Assembly (NCBI GenBank): GCA_015143295.1 | Contig: CM026560.1 | Location: 8,744,501-8,808,500 of the forward strand | DNA length: 64,000 nucleotides | DNA from: Tetracentron sinense | Taxonomy: Eukaryota; Streptophyta; Magnoliopsida; Trochodendrales; Trochodendraceae | Reading direction: 5' to 3' | The notes under the pieces: generated by a model | The model's input: only the letters and a program-made list of their open reading frames with translations | Database searches by the model: none | Told to the model about the DNA's origin: nothing | Part shown: positions 1 through 9,665 of the stretch, in pieces | How positions within the stretch are numbered: the first letter of the stretch is position 1 | Layout of the letters: each line of letters opens with the position of its first letter | Program-made: the position numbers and the translations under genes

Positions 1-2357
1 ACCACAACCCAAATGGCATCAAAGTTCTTGGCCGTCTTTGGTAAACCAACAACGAAATCCATAGATATATTTTCCCATTTCCACTCGGGAATAGGAAGAG
101 ACTGAAGAAGTCCTGCCGGCCTCCTGTGTTCGGCCTTCACCTGCTGACATACCAAACACTTGGATACAAAGGTAGTCACATCTTTCTTCATACCTTTCCA
201 CTAGAAATACTTCTTAAGGTTCTGGTACATCTTAGTACCTCCCGGATGCACGGTGTACTTGGACTTGTGTGCTTCATCCAGAATCTCCCTTTTTAAATCC
301 TCATTATCCGGAACACAAAGTCGACCCTTGAAACAAACTCCACCAACTCTCCAAGAGAAATCCTCAAATCCGCTGTTAAGCGACTTATTCATGGCAGCGT
401 GCAGTTCTCCATCATTCCATTGCAGGTCTTTAATCCTATCCAATAAGGTTGGCCTGACCATAATGTTAGCCAACAAGGCTCCAGACGCTCCCAAACTGAA
501 ACCCGCATCAAGGCTAGACACCTCTTCAAGTAACTTCCATTCTTGGACCATCAAGTGTGCTAAGAACCCAATAGGTCTCCTACTTAGCGCATCTGCCACT
601 ACATTCGCTTTTCCCGGGTGGTACTGGATAGAGCAATCATAATCCTTGAGGAATTCCATCCAACAACGCTGCCTCAAATTCAGCTCTTTCTACGAGAACA
701 AATACTTTAAACTTTTGTGGTTGGTGAAAACTTCAAACCGCGCACCGTACAAGTAGTGTCTCCAGATCTTAAGAGCAAAAATCAAGGCTGCTAACTCCAA
801 ATCATGGATAGGATAGTTCTTCTCGTGGTCTTTCAACTGCCGAGAAGCATAGGCAATCACCTTCCCGTGTTGCATAAGAACACAACCTAACCCAACGAGT
901 GAGGCGTCACTATACACCACAAAACCTTCACTACCCGATGAAACAGTCAAGATCGGAGCGGTGGTGAGACGCTTCTTCAACTCAAGAAAACTCTTCTCAC
1001 ATTTCTCATTCCACTCGAATCTAGCGTTCTTTCGAATTAGGTGAGTAAGTGGAGCTGCCAAATTAGAGAAACTTTCCATAAATCTTCTGTAATAACCAGC
1101 TAGGCCTAAAAAGCTTCGAACCTCTGTAACACTCTTTGGCCTTCCCCATCCTTCCACTACTTCTATCTTGGAAGGGTCAACTGAAATCCCCTCTTCTGAC
1201 ACCACATGGCCTAGAAATGCTACTTTTTCTAACCAAAACTCACACTTGCTAAGCTTAGCATATAGCTTATGCTCACGAAGTGTCTTCTGTGTGATCCGGA
1301 GATGTATCTCATGCTCCTTCTGTGTCCTGGAGTACACTAGAATGTCATCCAAAAACACGATCACAAAGCAGTCCAGAGTCGACTTGAAGATTCTGTTCAT
1401 GAGATCCATGAATGCTGTTGGGGCATTTGTCAAACCGAATGGCATGACTAGGAATTCAAAATGCCCATATTTGGTCCTGAATACAGACTTAGGCACATCT
1501 TCCACCTTTATCTTCAGTTGATGGTAGCCCGACCATAAATCAATCTTGGAGAAGTATTTAGCTCCTTGCAACTGGTCAAACAAGTCATCAATCCTAGGCA
1601 AAGGATATTTATTCTTGATAGTGACCTTGTTCAGTTGCTGATAGTCGATGCACATCCTCATCGAACCATCCTTCTTCTTCACAAACAAAACAGGAGCTCC
1701 CCAAGGTGATACACTAGGGCGGATAAACCCAAGACCAAGCAATTCATGAATCTGCTCCTTAAGCTCTTTCAACTCTGCTGGAGCCATCCTATACGGAGCT
1801 TTAAAGATGGGTGCCATACCCGGAGCCAACTCAATTGCAAACTCTACTTCTCTATTCGGCGGCAAACTCGACAAGTCTTTAGGAAAGACATCCATAAATT
1901 CCTCTACAACCGGGATACCTGAGGAATCTGGTGCATCCGTGGTAGTAAGACTCAATGCCGCAAAACGAGCTAAGTCTTTCTTCTTCAACCCTTGGAAACG
2001 AAAAGGAGGCTCACTGATTGGTCTAAAGTTGACTACCTTCCCAAAGCAGTCGACATGCCCATGGTATCGACATGCCCATGGTATTTGGAAAACCAATCCA
2101 TGCCTAGTATGACGTCAAAATCTTGAAACTCAAGGACAATCAGATCAACTGGCATCTTTTTCTGACCTACTTGAATGTCGCAATCTCGATAGACCTTATC
2201 AGTAATGACTGAACTATCGACAGGAGGATCGACAATTCACGGTCTAACAGACTTGGCTCCATCAGAAACTCTCATACAAAACTAGGTGTAATGAATGAGT
2301 GAGTAGACCCAGTATCGATCCAAACATGAGCGAGAAAATCAATTATCAACAATGAGC
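1..2357 (-). pseudogene. Element A pol (protease-RT-RNase H-integrase), Ty3/gypsy, broken
   Basis: Pol of a minus-strand Ty3/gypsy retrotransposon. In translation order it has a protease DTGSTHSF motif (about 2300-2325), RT with the intact catalytic FLDDILVYS (about 1350), RNase H (about 690-930) and the integrase zinc-binding region (VHPGGTKMYQN near 240). The integrase core runs off the left window edge. The longest open stretch is 690-2096. Damage: a TGA in the protease; a frameshift near 2215; a 17-bp tandem duplication (2050-2083) that shifts frame at the protease/RT join; TAG at about 687 where relatives have Gln; and TAG at about 201 where relatives have Trp. The nearest in-window relative is element C pol, which ends in a chromodomain, so a chromovirus (Tekay/Del-like) is likely; A's own C-terminus lies outside the window. 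The start is set by the intron acceptor at 2358. Confidence 0.9.
2050..2083. repeat. 17-bp tandem duplication inside element A pol
   Basis: Two perfect copies of tcgacatgcccatggta lie head to tail at 2050-2066 and 2067-2083. Seventeen is not a multiple of three. The upstream protease frame and the downstream RT frame differ accordingly, so this is one of the inactivating frameshifts. Confidence 0.9.
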
Positions 2358-2495
2358 CTGAATTAAATACACAAAGCCAATTTTCTCAAATCATGAATGC
2401 ATATATACATCATACATCATACTACATAATATTTAATATCGCACGAATAGCATCAGATCAATATTTTAATTAACTAAAAACACAATTAGACATAC
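2358..2495 (-). other. Putative gag/pol intron of element A (GT-AG, phase 1)
   Basis: On the minus strand the gag frame reads GTG CAG G and then a canonical donor, GTATGT. A 138-bp AT/T-rich stretch follows, ending TTTAATTCAG. Removing it joins G to GC TCA TTG and continues in frame into the protease (VQG-SLLI...IDTG). Reading through instead ends Gag about eight codons later. The same insertion at the same codon is present in elements B (137 bp) and C (146 bp). Splicing is inferred, not shown. Confidence 0.6.
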
Positions 2496-3698
2496 CCTGC
2501 ACAACGTCGTCGGACGCCTGTGCATCCCGCTCCGAGGTAGCAAACACTCGACCCTGAGCTGGCTGGCGAGGCTGCTGAGGTCTAGTGCCCTGTGGTGGCC
2601 TCTGCTGCATGGACTGCCTACCTGGGGACCTGACTCTCTGTGGCTGAGTCGGCTGAAGTCCCTGCTGAAAGAGGAGTGGGCAATCTCGAATCCGGTGTGA
2701 AACATCTCCACAATGAAAACAACCTCCAGTAGTAGCCCTACACTCTCCTGCTCTATGCCTCTTTCTGCACTGGCTGTATGCATCATACAACTGGGTTCCA
2801 GCAGTGGGCAGAGTAACCTGAAATGCTCGAGGGGCTGCCTGAGTTAGCCTCTGATACGGGGTTGGCCTAGCAATCGGCATAGGGCCTGACATCCTCGGCC
2901 TCTTGTCCTGGGGACCAAACCTGCTTGCTTGAATCTTCTCCCTCTTCTTTAAGAATTCCTTTGAATTCTTCTCAGCTATCAAGGCACGCTGGTACACCTC
3001 CCTACATGTTTCGAGCTGAAGTATTGAAACCCTCTCCCTAATAAAATCCTTCAAGCCTCGCTCAAACCTCTTTGCCTTCATTCTCTCCGTAGCAATCAAG
3101 TGAGGAGCAAACCTAGAAAGCTCTACAAACTTGGCCTCATACTCGGCCACTGACATCCTCCCTTGCTCCAAGGTAGAGAATTCAATCTCCTTCTGATCTC
3201 TCACAAACACTGGAAAATATCTCTCGTAGAAGATGTCGAGGAACTCTCCCCAAGTCCACTCTTGTCCGGCTCGTACCTCATTCCTCTGCCTAGATGCGGC
3301 CCTCCACCAATGTTCCGCTTTGCCTTCCATGACGAAGGAGGCCCATTTTACCCTCTATTCATCGGTGGCCTCAAGCACGGAGAAAATCTTCTCTAGTTGC
3401 ATGATGCACAATTCGGCAACTGAGGGATCCGTACTACCATAGAAGGCTGGAGGACTCATTCTCTTAAAAGCTTCCACTCTGTTATGCCGGGGTGGGTGAA
3501 CATCAATCTGCCTCTCTTGCCGAGCTTGACCTACCGCTAGTAATGCAGTTTGTTGAGCCATAATTTTAGCCTGCCTCTCCATGGCTGCAGCAATACCTTC
3601 CATGCCCAACCCACATTAGCCTGGGGGGTACCATCTGGAGTATCCCCATCAGTCACACTGCCTCCTCCATTCCTATTATTTCTTCCACCCCTTCTCAT
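2496..3698 (-). pseudogene. Element A gag, Ty3/gypsy, broken
   Basis: Nucleocapsid/capsid gene upstream of pol on the minus strand. It starts at an ATG giving MRRGG; element C gag also begins MRRG. Capsid (retrotransposon gag family) motifs follow: GKAEHWWRAA, FLDIFYERYFP and EYEAKFVELSRFAPH, between about 3330 and 3080. An intact CCHC zinc knuckle, CFHCGDVSHRIRDC, lies near 2680-2720, after a basic RKRHRAGEC segment. The C-terminal ASDDVVQG is where the putative intron begins. Damage: a frameshift near 3615 and an in-frame TAG at about 3355, where the context suggests an original CAG (Gln). Confidence 0.88.
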
Positions 3699-3887
3699 GC
3701 TTACAATCCTGAGAAGAAGAAAACAATTCATTTAGAAACACGCTCACATAAATGCTTAAGTCTACGCTTAACCAAAACTCAATCCTCCACAATTTTAAAA
3801 TCCTGAACTTGATGTTGCTTCCCTAAGACTCACATCTTCCTACATCCTATACTTAATATCTTAGCCCTAAGGACTCTAATGCCTTGT

Positions 3888-3899
3888 GCTCTGATACCA
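3888..3899 (-). other. Primer binding site of element A (initiator Met tRNA)
   Basis: The minus strand reads TGGTATCAGAGC, the usual plant initiator-Met PBS. It lies 4 bp inside the 3' end of the LTR, which ends ...GTTACA at 3904. This fixes element polarity as minus. Confidence 0.9.
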
Positions 3900-4185
3900 C
3901 CTCTGTAACGACCCCAAAATCCCACAAGGGTAAAATAGGACTTTGGAATCGTCACATTACTTAACCTGCTTAAAGACCATGCATTCAAGGCTTACTACAC
4001 GAGTCTCCAAAAATGAGAGTAATAAAATTTTGATACATAAGCTATAACCAACCTGCACAAGTCTACAGTCAACATATACAACTCACCATAAACCAAAAGG
4101 TATGAAATACACAACTATAAAAAGTCTACTGAGCAACATCATCTGAAAGTCTAATACAAAACTCTCTCAACCAACGAAACATAAA

Positions 4186-4302
4186 CTAAGAGGTGTAGCC
4201 ACCCAAGACTCCGGCTCCTTCCTCGATGGGCTCACCTTCTCCTCCTTCCTCGATGTAAGTCTTCTCAACCCACGGCTCCGCCGTGTACTCCTGCTCTAAA
4301 CC
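4186..4302 (-). other. LTR micro-ORF, divergent copy (element A)
   Basis: A short acidic reading frame beginning GLEQEYTAEPWVEKTYIEE and ending at TAG. It sits immediately 3' of the conserved LTR hairpin, the same position as the micro-ORFs at 43141, 20051 and 53145. It shares the PWVE core and acidic tail. The ATG of the other copies is GTC here. Function unknown. Confidence 0.4.
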
Positions 4303-4321
4303 TATCAAGACAAAAGTTCGG

Positions 4322-4341
4322 CTGAGTACAAAGGTACTCAG
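4322..4341 (-). other. Conserved LTR hairpin, 8-bp stem
   Basis: CTGAGTAC-AAAG-GTACTCAG is a perfect inverted repeat just upstream (minus sense) of the micro-ORF. Other gypsy LTRs here have a CTGAG/CTCAG stem with a TATTCCATG loop at the same place. Here the loop differs but the stem is kept and lengthened. Confidence 0.6.
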
Positions 4342-5534
4342 TGTATATAAATTCCAACCAACAATAATAATATACCTACACTTAGTTAGAAACATATCCA
4401 ATAGCATAATAACATAATCAGAGTACGGAAGAACGTGTGCGCATATACAATATATGAGCTGCTTATGCTTATGAGACCACGTGCTTGTGAGATGCTTATG
4501 CACTTATTCAGATCATACAATGATGTGATATGCCGTTCTTGGCGGATACGGACCATGTCTAAGAATCAAATGGTTGACATGCTGTTCTTGGCGGATACGG
4601 ACCATGCCTAAGAATCAAATGTAATTGACATGCCGTTCTTGGCAGATATTGACCATGCCATGCTTTTGCTTATTCAGAATGTCATACGTATGCCATGCTC
4701 ATGCTTGTGGTCCACATGTGTGACTTGTGAGACTCTTATCTTAACATACACGTGCATATGTGCTTAAGTGTCGAAATTAACATTCGAGTTGGTAATTGCT
4801 TAGATTCCGATCTCCCACCATGGAAACTCCACTATACTGTTCCATACCAAATAGTTAGAGAATTCCCGGTTTGAGAGATGTTCCTCTAAGTTCTTACCTT
4901 CCCGACTATTAATTTCCATGCAAGTAATTAGACATACTTAACAAACAATTCACATATACATATCTTATCATAATTCATATCGTAATTCATAATCAATTTA
5001 CCACCATTTCATAAGAGTATAATAGCATTTATCCTCTCAAGCATTTTCACAAACACCTTGAGCATGCATAATATGAATCCATTGCCATTCTACATTTTCA
5101 AGCATTCATCAAACCATGATCCATCCATACAATCAATTCACCATTCACATCCACATATGAATCCCATCCTCCATACATTTCCCATCCTCCATACATTCCA
5201 TCCACATTCTATCCACATTTCCATCCATAATTAGCTTACTTCATATAAAATTGGGAAAAATGCATCTAATATCTATTCTATCATTCCTATCAAATTAATA
5301 TTCACAAAACATTAAAATAGAGTTGATTAGGATAGTATATCGACCTTAGAAATCCTTCCCTTGGATTCAAAACGCTCCCGGAGTGATTTGGGAAAGTTTT
5401 GAGGATGATCTCTAAGCTTTCCTCTCAATCTTCTAGCAATCTCCTTCTTCTCCAAGCAACCCTTCTTTTCTCCCCCTTTTTGCCAAATTAGGTTAGAAAT
5501 AGGTAGAGTATTCTAATACCCCGAAATAGAATCC

Positions 5535-5544
5535 CTATTTATAG
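5535..5544 (-). promoter_or_regulatory. TATA box of element A LTR
   Basis: The minus strand reads CTATAAATAG, a good TATA box. The expected start of R lies about 30 bp downstream, near 5505. Only about 40 bp of U3 remain upstream. Confidence 0.5.
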
Positions 5545-5581
5545 CCCCAAGGTCTGAGAACCAAAAGACCAAAAAGTTCCA

Positions 5582-6147
5582 GGCAGAGACTTGGAAGGAT
5601 ATTGTAGGGAAGGCGAAGATCACCGAGAGGAATTCTGCGAAGTTCCTCAAGAGGAGGGACAATAGCTTCGGAAGAGGCATATCCAGACGACAGTCTAGTG
5701 GCTCAGCACAGCCTGAGAAGAGGGCCAGGACTGCTCCATTCCAGACTTCTCAACCTATGCAGGCTCAAAGGCCTCCTTTTGCCCCATAGGCACCACGCTC
5801 TATGGTTTCACAGGCCCCTAGGTATGTGCCGCCAACTTCCTCAGCGTCATTTTCTTTTGATGAGTGTGCCATGTGTGGCAAGAGACATAGGGCAGGAGAG
5901 TGCCGTAAACTCTCGGGTGGTTGCTTCCATTGTGGCGAGTAGGGCCACGTGATCAGGGATTGCCCAAGGAGGCAGTTGTAGGCCACGCCTCAAGGAGTCA
6001 GACCTCCAATTAGGCAGACTTCGTAGCAAGGGTCTTCACAGGCTTCTAAGCCTCCACGGCCCACCCAACCACCTCGCTAGGCGAATCAGGGTCGAGTTTT
6101 TACCATGACCGAGCAAGATGCACATGCATCAGATGATGTTGTGCAAG
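5582..6147 (+). pseudogene. Element B gag C-terminal fragment, Ty3/gypsy
   Basis: Plus-strand gag relic that begins abruptly mid-capsid at the junction with element A. Recognisable parts are a linker rich in Pro/Gln/Ser, KRHRAGECRK, a CFHCGE knuckle (about 5925-5965) and the C-terminal EQDAHASDDVVQG. At least five in-frame TAG codons stand where relatives have CAG (Gln), for example in GE*GHV within the knuckle. Function is lost. It is followed by a decayed copy of the family's gag/pol intron. Confidence 0.8.
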
Positions 6148-6284
6148 GGATGCTCAAGTCTAGTTGTTCAAGTTTGTGAAATGTTGATTGTATGTGATGT
6201 ATATACGTGCTTGTACAAAGATGTTACCTAAATGATATATGTGACTTGTGAAATTTATTGACGTAAGTTAGTTTAAATATTCAA
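6148..6284 (+). other. Decayed gag/pol intron of element B
   Basis: This is the same position as the introns in elements A and C, between VQG and the (A/S)LLI...ARVLIDTG start of protease. Length is 137 bp and it is AT-rich. The donor now reads GG (CAAG|GGATGC) and the acceptor AA (TTCAA|GCGCC), so both splice dinucleotides are lost. The phase-1 exon junction is still recognisable. Confidence 0.5.
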
Positions 6285-7539
6285 GCGCCTTGCTCATTAG
6301 TGAGTGTTTAGCCCGAGTGTTGATCGACACTGGATCATCACATTCTTTTATCTCGCTAAGCTTTGCCAAGAGCTTTGCCTCAGAGCCAAGTCAACTGCCC
6401 CAAGTGTTGTCTATTTCGACTCTGCTCAGCAAGACAGTTGATGCAGACAAAGTGTATTAGGGTTGTATCGTGCAAGTTGAGCAGCATGAGTTGCCAGTCG
6501 ATCTGATCAACCTTGAGTTCCAAGACTTGGACTTTGATGTCATCCTCAGGATGGATTGGCTCTCGACTCATCATGGGCATGTAGCGTGCTTTGAGAAGAT
6601 GGTGGACTTCAGGCCAGCTAGTGTGAAGCCGTTTCATTTTTTAGGGATACGGAGGAGAGGCATTGCCCGCTTTGTAGCCCTTAGTCTCTCGAGTTTGGAA
6701 GTGCGAGACTCCTCAACCATTCTAGTAGTGAGTGAGTACCTTGATGTGTTTCCTGAGGTGTTACCAGGATTACCTCTGGATCGAGAGATAGAGTTCGTTA
6801 TTGAGCTTACTCCTGGTACTACTCTAATTTCTAGGGCTCCATACAGGATGGCCCCTATTGAGCTTAAGGAGTTGAAGGAGCAATTGGAGGAATTACAAGG
6901 CCTTGGCTTCATATGGCCAAGTGTTTCACCATGAGGACTCCCGTTCTCTTTGTAAGGAAGAAGGATGAGTCGATGCGGATGTGCATTGACTACAGGCAGC
7001 TGAACAAAGTCACAATCAAGAATCGTTATCCATTACCTTAGATAGACGATCTGTTCGACCAGCTTAAGGGAGCGAAGTTCTTCTTGAAGATTGATCTTCG
7101 ATCTGGGTACCATCAGTTGAAGATCAAAGCTGAAGATGTTCCCAAGATTGCATTCAAGACTCGGTATAGGCACTACAAGTTCCTGATCATGCCTTTTGGT
7201 CTGATGAATGCATCGATTGCTTTCATGGACTTGATAAACAGGGTATTCAGATCATCTCTCGATCGATGTGTGATCGTGTTCATCAATGATATCCTTGTGT
7301 ATTCCAAGACACGGGAAGATCATGCGAGAGATCTCCGCCTTACATTGCAGATTCTTTGAGAGCATAGCCTGTATGCTGAGTTGAGCAAGTGCAAGTTCTG
7401 GTTGGAGAAGGTGACGTTCCTTGGCCACGTGGTATCTGCCTAGGGTATCTCAGTCGATTCTACGAAGATAGATGCAGTGATGAACCGGGAGAGGCCAAAG
7501 AATGTTACCGAGATTCGCAGTTTTCTCAGCCTGGCAGGG
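6285..7539 (+). pseudogene. Element B protease-RT fragment, Ty3/gypsy
   Basis: Recognisable parts are [15 protein letters not shown] (protease, about 6305-6350), the [16 protein letters not shown] linker, and RT with [12 protein letters not shown] (about 7081-7120) and [11 protein letters not shown] (about 7278). The catalytic RT motif is IND instead of (V/L)DD, so one Asp is lost. Stops include TGA for Trp near 6932 and TAG in SA*GIS near 7441. The gene breaks off inside the conserved RSFLxLAGYYRR block after SLAG, where gypsy LTR D abuts at 7540. No continuation appears on the other side of that LTR. Confidence 0.85.
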
Positions 7540-7805
7540 TGACACGCCCCAAAATACCCCCTAGGAGTTAGGATACTTTGGCGACGTGACTTAACCTTAA
7601 TCAATCCTGCAAAGAGTATACAAGGCATGCCAAATAGTGATCCGAAAAATTTTCTTTAACATAAATGTAATTCCAAGTGTCAACGTAAAACAATGATTGG
7701 ATAAAATAAAATAATCATAAGGGTGCAAATGCTTGAGTTACCCACTCAAGCTCACATGAAAAATCCCCAAAAGGAAATCCCAAAATACATTTCTCTCTCT
7801 CTCTC

Positions 7806-7934
7806 TCATCCCAACCTATGGCCACAGGCCAACCCTAACATCTGGCTAACCATCCGAATAACCTCCTGCTCTCCCTGAGCTGCCTCAGTCCAAGGGACTA
7901 GAGTCCATATGTTGTATAGTGTACGTGCCGACAT
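7806..7934 (-). other. LTR micro-ORF (LTR D copy)
   Basis: An intact 42-codon frame from ATG TCG GCA to TGA on the minus strand, beginning MSARTLYNIW and containing PWTEAAQGEQE. The MSA start and PW(V/I/T)E core match the other LTR copies. It lies just downstream of the conserved hairpin. This is one of the more divergent copies. No known domain. Confidence 0.4.
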
Positions 7935-7944
7935 AAAAGTACGG

Positions 7945-7963
7945 CTGAGCATGGAATACTCAG
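7945..7963 (-). other. Conserved LTR hairpin CTGAG...CTCAG
   Basis: The minus strand reads CTGAG-TATTCCATG-CTCAG. Loop and stem are shared with the copies at 20021, 34486, 43111 and 53114, each roughly 400-470 bp before the LTR 3' end. Confidence 0.6.
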
Positions 7964-8255
7964 TGAGTACAAGCTACTAACTAACAAGAGTAATAACATT
8001 AATATGTAATACAAGATACAGTTCATCCAAAAGATACATAATCAGAGTACGGAAGCTAAAACAACATAACAACATAAAGTAAATCATGAACATCACATTT
8101 TAACTTACGCATTGTAAATTCGTATTCAAAAGTAATGAATTATTCTTGAAAATACTTTCTGTGGTTTCCAAAACTTGCTTGCCGTATTTACAACTTATTC
8201 TTGTCTTATTCTTGTATCGTGGGAATCACACATGCCTTGTTTTGTTCCTATTTAG

Positions 8256-8655
8256 CTAGTACCCGAACTATAAAATGGACGGACATACTAGGTTCTTGTC
8301 ATGCTCGACTAATGCCCGGACTATAATGGAACGGAATACATTAGCCTCGTGTCTTGACTTGACTAGTGCCCGAACTATGGTGGAATGGAACACACTAGTT
8401 ATTCTTGCTTGACTAATGCCCGGACTATAATGGAACGAAACACATTAGTCTCCTTGCCTTGCCTTGACTAGTGCCCGGACTATGGTGGAATGGAACACAC
8501 TAGTTACTCTTGCTTACTATTGCCCGGACTATGATTGAACGGAACACATTAGTATCTTGCTGGACTAATGCCCGGACTATAATGGAATGGAACACATTAG
8601 CCTCCTTACTTGACTTGACTAGTGCCCGGACTATGGTGGAATGGAACACACTAGT
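8256..8655. repeat. Tandem hairpin array in LTR D, about 8 units of 48-56 bp
   Basis: Each unit has the core GCCCGGACTAT flanked by an inverted repeat. Stem pairs seen are CTAGTA/TACTAG (unit 1), CTAATG/CATTAG (units 2, 4, 7) and CTAGTG/CACTAG (units 3, 5, 8). Unit 6 (CTATTG/CATTAG) is mismatched. The stem changes are compensatory, so pairing is kept while sequence changes. Confidence 0.75.
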
Positions 8656-8689
8656 TATTCTTGCTTGCTTGCCTTGCTTAACTTGTGAG

Positions 8690-8795
8690 CCAGGTATGAC
8701 ATATCGTAGGATATTCCCTATCCTTGACATTTATGTTTGTTTGACTTGTGAGCCAGGTATGATATATCCTAGGGATATGCCCTACCCTTGACATT
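8690..8795. repeat. Two-copy direct repeat with internal hairpins in LTR D
   Basis: ACTTGTGAGCCAGGTATGA followed by an inverted repeat occurs twice, about 60 bp apart. Copy 1 has ATATC-GTAG-GATAT and copy 2 has ATATCC-TAG-GGATAT. A similar ACATATC-CTAC-GATATGT hairpin occurs in element C's LTR near 19466. Confidence 0.5.
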
Positions 8796-9090
8796 TATGC
8801 TTGTTTATTCACATTTCTTATTCGTGTCGTTTTCTTATATACATATACTTGAAAAATCGATTCATGCATGCATGTGTACTTGTGGGTGTAGTTTGTAAAC
8901 ATAATAATAATAACATGGAAAATTTGAGGATAATAGATAGCATTTGAACAATTATAGGCACATGAGAGATTTAAGGAATTCATAAAGCATATCATCATTT
9001 TTACAATTCTTGGGGAAATATCCCTATCTCATATCTCATAGATTAGGTTTTACATTTTACACAAGCATTTAATCAAACATCCAATAGCTA

Positions 9091-9540
9091 ACGATTGAAC
9101 GTGGAGAGCTATAAGAACATGATGCAAATTTTTTACAGGGACCCTTGCAGGAATTTCCTTGTGCAGCATATCTACACTAATCAATCAACCATGCGCCTCA
9201 CATGCAGGGTGTTTTTGGAAAAACACCATAAAGAGAAGGGTATTTTATCGCCATTTAAATATAAAGAAGGAAAGCAGAGCTCCCTTTTTACCTATGGTGG
9301 TGGAAATTTTATAATTATAGAAAGAAAGTGTTTTACAAAATTGACAGTATTCACAATTACAAAAGTATTATTGTCTTTACACTAAGAAGAGGAGCTCCGC
9401 ATTTTTGCCGTGAGGTAGAGTAGTTCTGCCTCAAAATTGAACTCTTTTTGATGTGAAATTTTGTTTTGTCCCAAGTTGCTTACACATTTGGTGGTCCCCT
9501 ACCAGTTTTTGAATAAGGAAAAATATGGGGGAGGGGGACA
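9091..9540. other. Unassigned stretch, no gene seen
   Basis: AT-rich, with no coding similarity I recognise on either strand. It lies between the fading end of LTR D and the 3' untranslated region of the LINE. It may be old LTR or host sequence. Confidence 0.3.
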
Positions 9541-9665
9541 TAAAACCTTACCCCTATAAGGACACAGAAAGAGGGGGAGGCGGGAGGGGGGGGGGGGGGG
9601 GGGGGGAGAGACATAAAACCTTACCCCAAAACGAACAAAACTAACTATCAAAGTAACACCAGAAA
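9541..9665 (-). repeat. LINE 3' UTR with poly(G) tract
   Basis: Immediately 3' (minus sense) of the RNase H stop. The phrase acataaaaccttacccc occurs twice (about 9538 and 9611), separated by an expanded G tract. Positions 9586-9606 are 21 consecutive G on the plus strand. Confidence 0.5.

Larger units (their letters stand above)
3904..5581 (-). repeat. 5' LTR of element A, U3 truncated
   Basis: The 3' boundary is ...GGTCGTTACA followed by the PBS. Inside are three degenerate 48-52 bp repeats (about 4523-4660), the conserved CTGAG hairpin, the micro-ORF and a TATA box. The upstream end looks like TG at 5581-5580, but the TATA box lies only about 40 bp from it. In the minus-strand LTR at 34027-35901 about 460 bp precede the TATA box. 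Most of U3 is therefore probably missing and 5581 is a breakpoint rather than a true LTR end. Confidence 0.75.
7540..9090 (-). repeat. Gypsy LTR D (solo or truncated)
   Basis: Its 3' end in minus sense is ...CTAGGGGGTATTTTGGGGCGTGTCA, the family terminus also seen at 34027 and 43581. It carries the micro-ORF, the CTGAG hairpin and a hairpin array in the family order. No PBS follows, because it abuts element B directly, so it is not flanked by its own internal region. I cannot find its 5' end; recognisable LTR sequence fades at about 9090. Confidence 0.65.

Noticed and set aside
1168-1521. Plus-strand ORFs opposite element A pol (253-642, 1168-1521, 1807-2112).
   Set aside because: Antisense shadows of the minus-strand gag-pol frame.
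5576-5586. Reading the element A LTR as intact with TG at 5581 and TSD GGCAG.
   Set aside because: Only about 40 bp precede the TATA box whereas about 460 bp do in the 34027 LTR, and the partner TSD lies outside the window. Kept only as a testable alternative.
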